A stretch of DNA of 64,000 nt from Sporisorium sorghi (lineage: Eukaryota; Basidiomycota; Ustilaginomycetes; Ustilaginales; Ustilaginaceae): assembly GCA_023212695.1 (NCBI GenBank), contig JALCCG010000001.1, positions 124,001 through 188,000 on the forward strand, in the 5' to 3' direction. Made by a program: the position numbers and the translations under genes. Below the pieces are notes generated by a model. The model was not told the DNA's origin, ran no database searches, and saw nothing but the letters and a program-made list of their open reading frames with translations. Positions 59,785 to 64,000 of the stretch are shown piece by piece. Every line of letters starts with the position of its first letter. Position 1 is the stretch's first letter.

Positions 59785-60425
59785 AAGCTCACCATCCCAT
59801 TCGTTTTTCCGTTTATCAAACCAGCAAAGCCATGAATTTCTTGACTGCCTCCAATCTGCACAAGGACAACCTCTGAAGTTTCCCCGGGTTCAAACCTTGT
59901 GGATAAACCAGAAGCAATATCGAGCCTGTATCCTTGCGTGCCGTTCCGATCGAATTGCAGGGCCGGGTTGCATTCGTAAAAATGGAAGTGTGAGCCTACC
60001 TGGATCGGGCGATCACCGGTATTCGTTACTTCACGCTTAATGCGGGGCCGATCAGGAACCAGCTCGATGGGCTCATCACGAAGATCGTATTCCCCGGCAA
60101 TCATACCCGTTGAAGCGAGAGTGCCTTGGATCGGATCATGAACACTGACCAACTTGGTGCCATCCACGAAAGTAGCTTCCACCTGGACTTCTGTAAGCAA
60201 ATGGGCAACTCCATCCATGACTTGATCCGCAGACAGGACATGGCGCGCCTCTTCCATTAGCTCCGCTACAGACTTGCCGTCACGAGCACCTTCAACAACG
60301 TAACCTGAAATAAGTGCGGCCGCTTCAGGATAGTTTAATTTCAACCCGCGGGCCAAACGTTTCTGCGCTAATTCAGACGCTAGAAAAAGCAATAATTTGT
60401 CTCTCTCTTGGTAAGTAAGATGCAT
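59781..60425 (-). CDS. ureAB: Fused urease gamma-beta subunit
   Basis: A 214-aa fusion. Residues 1 to about 100 are the gamma subunit ([37 protein letters not shown], and [22 protein letters not shown]). After a linker of about seven residues the beta subunit starts at its normal beginning, MIAGEYDL, and continues with [21 protein letters not shown] and [18 protein letters not shown]. Gamma-beta fusion is known from Helicobacter UreA, while B. subtilis has separate genes. ATG 60425 follows AAAGGGAG. The promoter carries a nitrogen-regulator box. Confidence 0.93.
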   Translation of the reverse strand: MHLTYQERDKLLLFLASELAQKRLARGLKLNYPEAAALISGYVVEGARDGKSVAELMEEARHVLSADQVMDGVAHLLTEVQVEATFVDGTKLVSVHDPIQGTLASTGMIAGEYDLRDEPIELVPDRPRIKREVTNTGDRPIQVGSHFHFYECNPALQFDRNGTQGYRLDIASGLSTRFEPGETSEVVLVQIGGSQEIHGFAGLINGKTNGMVSL

Positions 60426-60521
60426 CCAAGTCACTCCCTTTGTAATAATTTGAGTCAGAATACATAACACATAATTGTGAATTCAGACTGACACGCTGCG
60501 TAACGGTGTTTATTTTGGATA

Positions 60522-60550
60522 AATGTAGCACTTCATAGAAAGTTAGTCAA
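60522..60550 (-). promoter_or_regulatory. Promoter of the urease operon
   Basis: On the minus strand TTGACT (60550-60545) and TACATT (60527-60522) are 17 bases apart. Transcription would start near 60515, about 90 bases before ureAB. Confidence 0.7.
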
Positions 60551-60556
60551 TATTTA

Positions 60557-60573
60557 TGTTAGATAAATTAACA
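60557..60573. promoter_or_regulatory. GlnR/TnrA-type nitrogen box
   Basis: TGTTAGATAAATTAACA matches the TnrA/GlnR consensus TGTNAN(A)...TNACA at both half-sites, with the right 17-base length. Its centre is about 50 bases upstream of the predicted urease transcription start, the position from which TnrA usually activates. Confidence 0.75.
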
Positions 60574-60715
60574 TATAATTAACAGAAAATGTTCTAGTCC
60601 TCTTAAAATATATCTAACGAATATCCAACGAATACCATGTCGCGCATAGGAACATCTTTAGCGGGAACCTTAGGCTCAGACAGGGTTGACATTGAGGACA
60701 AGCAGGAGGGGTTAC

Positions 60716-61498
60716 ATGCTGAACAGCATTTTTTTGACAGGGATATTATTGCTCGGGATAAGTCCCGGTGATCATCAGAGCATGGAAGAATCCTCGATTA
60801 ATGACTACCAGCAGGCCATTCTTGAATCCGGCGCCCAGCTCGTGGAAGAGGCCGTGAGGACTTGTGAGGTACATTTCGGGAAGAAGATCCTTTTGCCTCC
60901 GCAGCTGCCATCCGTATCTTTCACGCATCAATATGGTCGCTGCTATGACGCACAGGGAGGATTGGACGAGCATCTGGAGATTCGTTATCAACATCAACAC
61001 AAGCCTGAGAATGAGTATAAAGTCGAGCTGTATCCAAGAAAGAACCGACAACAACTGAATTATCTGTCGTTTGATGAAACGGAGCTTGCGGATCATAATG
61101 TGGCCAAGTTCTACAAGGGACCCATCAACTCAATCCAGCTATTGGCATTCGAAAAAGGTGACTGGCAGTATCTGTTGACGGCAGCCAATCAAGCCTCGTC
61201 GGCAATCGGTCAACAGGAGTTGACAGAAATCGCGCAGTCTCTAATTCATGTCGTTGATAGCAAAGACCCGGCTTATGCGAAATGGGGGAATCTCGCAGTA
61301 AATCAAACGAAGGAGCATTATCATATGGACGTAATTGATTATCTCTATATGGGGAGAACCACGAAATCCAGCGAATTGGCGGAGGAGAAATTCAAGCTTT
61401 GGTTGAAGAAGGGAACCCGTGAATTCGGCGTTTATGCGATCGTTGTGTTCAATCCGACCACGGATCAATTCATAACGATACGATACGAGGAATTCTAA
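60716..61498 (+). CDS. Hypothetical exported protein with DUF3889-like C-terminal part
   Basis: A 260-aa protein. The N-terminus (LNSIFLTGILLLGISPG) is a short hydrophobic segment, either signal or anchor. A middle domain (about 25-175) of mixed helix and strand is not recognised. The C-terminal ~85 residues (DPAYAKWGNLAVNQTKEHY, DVIDYLYMGR, EEKFKLWLKKGTREFGVYAIVVFNPTT) resemble the DUF3889 domain found in small Bacilli proteins; this is by memory only. ATG 60716 follows AGGAGGGG at five bases. Divergent from the urease operon; function unknown. Confidence 0.65.
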   Translation: MLNSIFLTGILLLGISPGDHQSMEESSINDYQQAILESGAQLVEEAVRTCEVHFGKKILLPPQLPSVSFTHQYGRCYDAQGGLDEHLEIRYQHQHKPENEYKVELYPRKNRQQLNYLSFDETELADHNVAKFYKGPINSIQLLAFEKGDWQYLLTAANQASSAIGQQELTEIAQSLIHVVDSKDPAYAKWGNLAVNQTKEHYHMDVIDYLYMGRTTKSSELAEEKFKLWLKKGTREFGVYAIVVFNPTTDQFITIRYEEF

Positions 61499-61681
61499 AA
61501 GGAATAACGGTTTGGAAGCAGGGATAACACCATTTTCAGGAAAAAAATTACACATGCTTTTCTGAAAGTCGTGTTTTCCTGCTGTTCAGACGTCTGCTTA
61601 TGGTGTACCATATTTGGTGATACTTGCCTCCGTTATTTCTACATTTTGCGCCAGTATATAGCGATTTAGGAGTGATTCGCT

Positions 61682-63244
61682 TTGCCGTTTATTGTCCTTA
61701 AGCTCCTATTTGTTCCTTTGATATCGGTCTTTATTATCGTGTCGTCGGTTTATCTGGATTACCAATCATCCATCCCTTTGATGCTGTTATTGGCAGCACT
61801 ATTGTATTTATCCGTCGTGTTCGATCGAAAGTATGAATGGCTCCGCAATGTTCAATTTCTCTTCCTCGGGGCCTTTCACTATGTTAGCCAATTGAATTGG
61901 TGCATTCTCTTGTATTACATATTTATTATTAATCTCATTCATAAGAAAGAGAATTTTAGAGACTCGATGTCGCTGTGCTTTCTCATGATTCTTCAATATT
62001 CCGTCATTCGTCTGACCTATTTGCCGTTAACGAAGTATCATATATTGGTCTCTGTGTTTGATACCTTGGCGTCTTTTGTCATCGTGATCTCTTTTCATTT
62101 CGTGAACTTTCTCGATTCGGAGAAGAAGAAGTTACATAAGCAGAATGATTATCTGACGTATCACGATCCTTTAACGGGTTTGCTCAATTATGATGGATAT
62201 TTGCATAAAGTTCAGCATTTAATTAAATTGAACAAACCTTTTCAATTGGTGCTGCTGGATATCAACAACTTCAAATCATTGAATGCCAAAGATATATCGA
62301 CCGCCAATGAGATTCTTATCAGTTTCTCGCGCGCACTGCGCAAGCTGTTCCTGAACGATATGCTTGCAGCTTCCCGGTACGCAGGAGATCGCTTTGCTAT
62401 ACTGCTCCCGGAGCATGTAAACATCGAGAGCAGCATGTTTAACTTTGAGCATATCGGTGTTCAGGTGACTTACAGCATTACGTGTTATCCCCATGAAGCG
62501 TTAACCTATCAGGAGATGCTCAGCACCGCGGAGGACCGGATATTTCAGATGCGGCGCAATTCCTGGATGAGAAGCCAGGAGGAGATCCTTCGAACGGAAA
62601 AGATGAAGATGGTGGGAGAGCTGGCTGCCGGGATGGCTCATGAAATCCGGAATCCCCTCACCTCCATTAAAGGCTTCATACAACTTTCGAAAAATCAAAG
62701 CTATAACATACAGCCCTGGTACGAGGTGATTATGGGCGAAATCACGAGGGTAGGGGAATTGACAGCGGAGTTTCTGCATTTTTCCAAGCCGCATGCCAGC
62801 AACATGAGAGTTGAGTCGCTTACGGATTGTATGACCCGTGTCTATTCCCTATGTGAATCCGAAGCTGCTTCCCATGGACATCTATTTACGCTCGATTTAA
62901 GCGATGATCCGATCCATATCGTCATGGACCGCGACAAGATCATTCAGGTGCTGATTAATTTGATCCGGAATTCATTTCAGGCGATGGAGCATACCGGCAC
63001 GGTTCGTATCTCGCTAGAGGCAGTAGAAGCGCTTGCAGTGGTAAGGGTCGAGGACACAGGTAAAGGGATTGCTGATGAAAATCTGGCGAAGATTTTTGAT
63101 CCGTTCTATACAACCAAAGAAGAGGGCACGGGTCTCGGACTGTCCCTGTGTCAGAAAATTGTAGAGGATCATGGCGGGAGAATTACCGTACAAAGTGAGC
63201 TTGGTAAGGGTACGACATTTACCTTGCGGATTCCGTTGGCCTAG
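61682..63244 (+). CDS. Membrane sensor histidine kinase with degenerate GGDEF domain
   Basis: A 520-aa protein. About five hydrophobic helices occupy residues 1-145. Next is a GGDEF-like domain (about 155-285): HDPLTGLLNYDGYL is the typical start, but the active loop reads YAGDRFAIL instead of GGDEF, so it should not make c-di-GMP. Then come HisKA with the phospho-acceptor His in GMAHEIRNPLTSIKGF (about 319) and a HATPase domain (N-box LINLIRNSFQAM, G1 VEDTGKGIADENL, G2 GTGLGLSL). TTG 61682 has AGGAG nine bases upstream. No response regulator is adjacent. The kinase half resembles KinB-like sporulation kinases. Confidence 0.85.
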   Translation: MPFIVLKLLFVPLISVFIIVSSVYLDYQSSIPLMLLLAALLYLSVVFDRKYEWLRNVQFLFLGAFHYVSQLNWCILLYYIFIINLIHKKENFRDSMSLCFLMILQYSVIRLTYLPLTKYHILVSVFDTLASFVIVISFHFVNFLDSEKKKLHKQNDYLTYHDPLTGLLNYDGYLHKVQHLIKLNKPFQLVLLDINNFKSLNAKDISTANEILISFSRALRKLFLNDMLAASRYAGDRFAILLPEHVNIESSMFNFEHIGVQVTYSITCYPHEALTYQEMLSTAEDRIFQMRRNSWMRSQEEILRTEKMKMVGELAAGMAHEIRNPLTSIKGFIQLSKNQSYNIQPWYEVIMGEITRVGELTAEFLHFSKPHASNMRVESLTDCMTRVYSLCESEAASHGHLFTLDLSDDPIHIVMDRDKIIQVLINLIRNSFQAMEHTGTVRISLEAVEALAVVRVEDTGKGIADENLAKIFDPFYTTKEEGTGLGLSLCQKIVEDHGGRITVQSELGKGTTFTLRIPLA

Positions 63245-63372
63245 AAAAAATGGATAGCAATATCGTGGAATATATCCTATGATAGGATAGTTATTTAGCA
63301 GTCGGATGTTTTAGAAAAGAGATTAATCATGATATGCATCGTTGTGTTGCAGGAAAGGAAGTAACCGTTCGT

Positions 63373-64000
63373 ATGTCGATTTCCACCAATGAAGCCAGCT
63401 CTACGATGGTACTAACGCGCAGAAAGAGGCTTCAGTTTGCTCTGATTCTGGGATCACTTTCAGCATTTGGGCCATTATCTGTTGATATGTATTTACCGGC
63501 GCTTCCCAAGCTGTCAGAAAGTTTGGGTTCACCTGCCTCATTAGCTCAGCTCAGCCTGACGGCATTCTTGCTCGGACTGGCACTCGGACAATTGGTAGCC
63601 GGACCGTTAAGTGATATAAGGGGGAGGAAAGGGCCGCTGATCGTCTCACTGATTATTTATTCGGTGACCTCCTTGCTCTGTGCATTTGCGCCTAGCATAT
63701 GGGTCCTGGTTGCACTTCGTTTCATACAGGGAGCAAGCGGAGCGGCGGGCATTGTGATCTCCAGGGCAGTCGTCCGGGATTTATACACCGGTTCCGAGCT
63801 GACCAAATTCTTCACTTTGCTGATGTTAATCAATGGTTTGGCACCGATTATTGCGCCTGTGTTCGGAGCATTTATCCTTAACTTTGTTTCATGGCGCGGG
63901 GTTTTTGTTGTATTGTTCCTGATCGGTGTGTTGATGCTGCTTGCTGTCCTCTTTGGTCTTCCCGAGACGCTGAACCGGGAGAAAAGAGCAACCGGTGGCA
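63373..64000 (+). CDS. Bcr/CflA-family MFS multidrug transporter (partial)
   Basis: A major facilitator running off the right edge (209 residues visible). FALILGSLSAFGPLSVDMYLPALPKLSESLG is the typical Bcr/CflA start with the conserved DMYLPALP, followed by the motif-A loop GPLSDIRGRKGPL and RFIQGASGAAGIVISRAVVRDLY (motif C-like). These export bicyclomycin, sulfonamides or other compounds. ATG 63373 follows AAAGGAAG at about eleven bases; an in-frame ATG at 63334 has no ribosome binding site. Confidence 0.85.
   Translation, partial: MSISTNEASSTMVLTRRKRLQFALILGSLSAFGPLSVDMYLPALPKLSESLGSPASLAQLSLTAFLLGLALGQLVAGPLSDIRGRKGPLIVSLIIYSVTSLLCAFAPSIWVLVALRFIQGASGAAGIVISRAVVRDLYTGSELTKFFTLLMLINGLAPIIAPVFGAFILNFVSWRGVFVVLFLIGVLMLLAVLFGLPETLNREKRATGG

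Noticed and set aside
1..64000. Prophage, transposon, CRISPR, rRNA or tRNA content
   Set aside because: No integrase, transposase, direct-repeat array or RNA gene signature was found while reading both strands.

Overview
The window looks like a chromosomal segment of a spore-forming, Gram-positive Paenibacillus-type bacterium. The evidence is two complete spore-germination receptor operons, strong AGGAGG-type ribosome binding sites (with several GTG and TTG starts), short hairpin-plus-U terminators, a purine riboswitch, a GlnR/TnrA-type nitrogen box, and families common in Paenibacillus (copper-amine-oxidase-N plus PKD secreted protein, CD3324, GrpB, TmrB, PbuE). No rRNA, tRNA, transposase, phage or CRISPR was seen. 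It reads as ordinary chromosome with small-gene turnover, including three or four decayed genes.

Layout. 1-1765: tail of a LysR-like gene, then a histidine leader peptide and attenuator ahead of an archaeal/eukaryotic-like histidyl-tRNA synthetase. 1784-5921 (minus): first germinant-receptor operon (A-B-C plus a small D-like protein). 6211-9593: an SgrR-type regulator, a small unknown protein and a CDF metal exporter with an ArsR/CzrA-like operator. 9593-17402: mostly single genes (threonine-aldolase family, frameshifted GNAT, serine hydrolase, CD3324, methyltransferase, GrpB, GNAT, VOC, histidine phosphatase). 17581-23461: secreted CAO-N/PKD protein, a chloramphenicol acetyltransferase gene behind a leader-peptide translational attenuator, a flavoprotein, and a secreted GH30 hydrolase.

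23793-34092: aminotransferase, a deleted AraC regulator, VOC protein, adenine riboswitch with purine exporter PbuE, then MarR / arylsulfotransferase / SsuABC-type ABC transporter reading as one unit, then a divergent XRE-cupin / LysE exporter pair with paired palindromes between them. 34177-39582 (minus): lactate dehydrogenase and the second germinant-receptor operon, again with a small two-helix D-like protein. 39911-47353: CsaA, VOC, GNAT, TmrB, a GNAT remnant, the mntABCD-type metal importer, GNAT and Nudix.

47454-54829: a glycosyltransferase block (five enzymes, both strands) around two DUF2642/LSm-like small proteins, the first behind a sigma-K-like promoter; a role at the spore surface is inferred, not shown. 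55042-64000: an HD hydrolase fused to DUF1835/DUF3658, an acyl-CoA-dehydrogenase-like flavoenzyme, a urease structural operon with fused gamma-beta subunit and a TnrA-type box but no accessory genes, a DUF3889-like lipoprotein/secreted protein, a membrane histidine kinase containing a degenerate GGDEF domain, and the start of a Bcr/CflA exporter.

The strongest unexpected signals are regulatory RNAs and leaders: the His-leader attenuator, the cat leader/stem that buries the ribosome binding site, and the adenine riboswitch. All calls are by reading alone; no database search was run.
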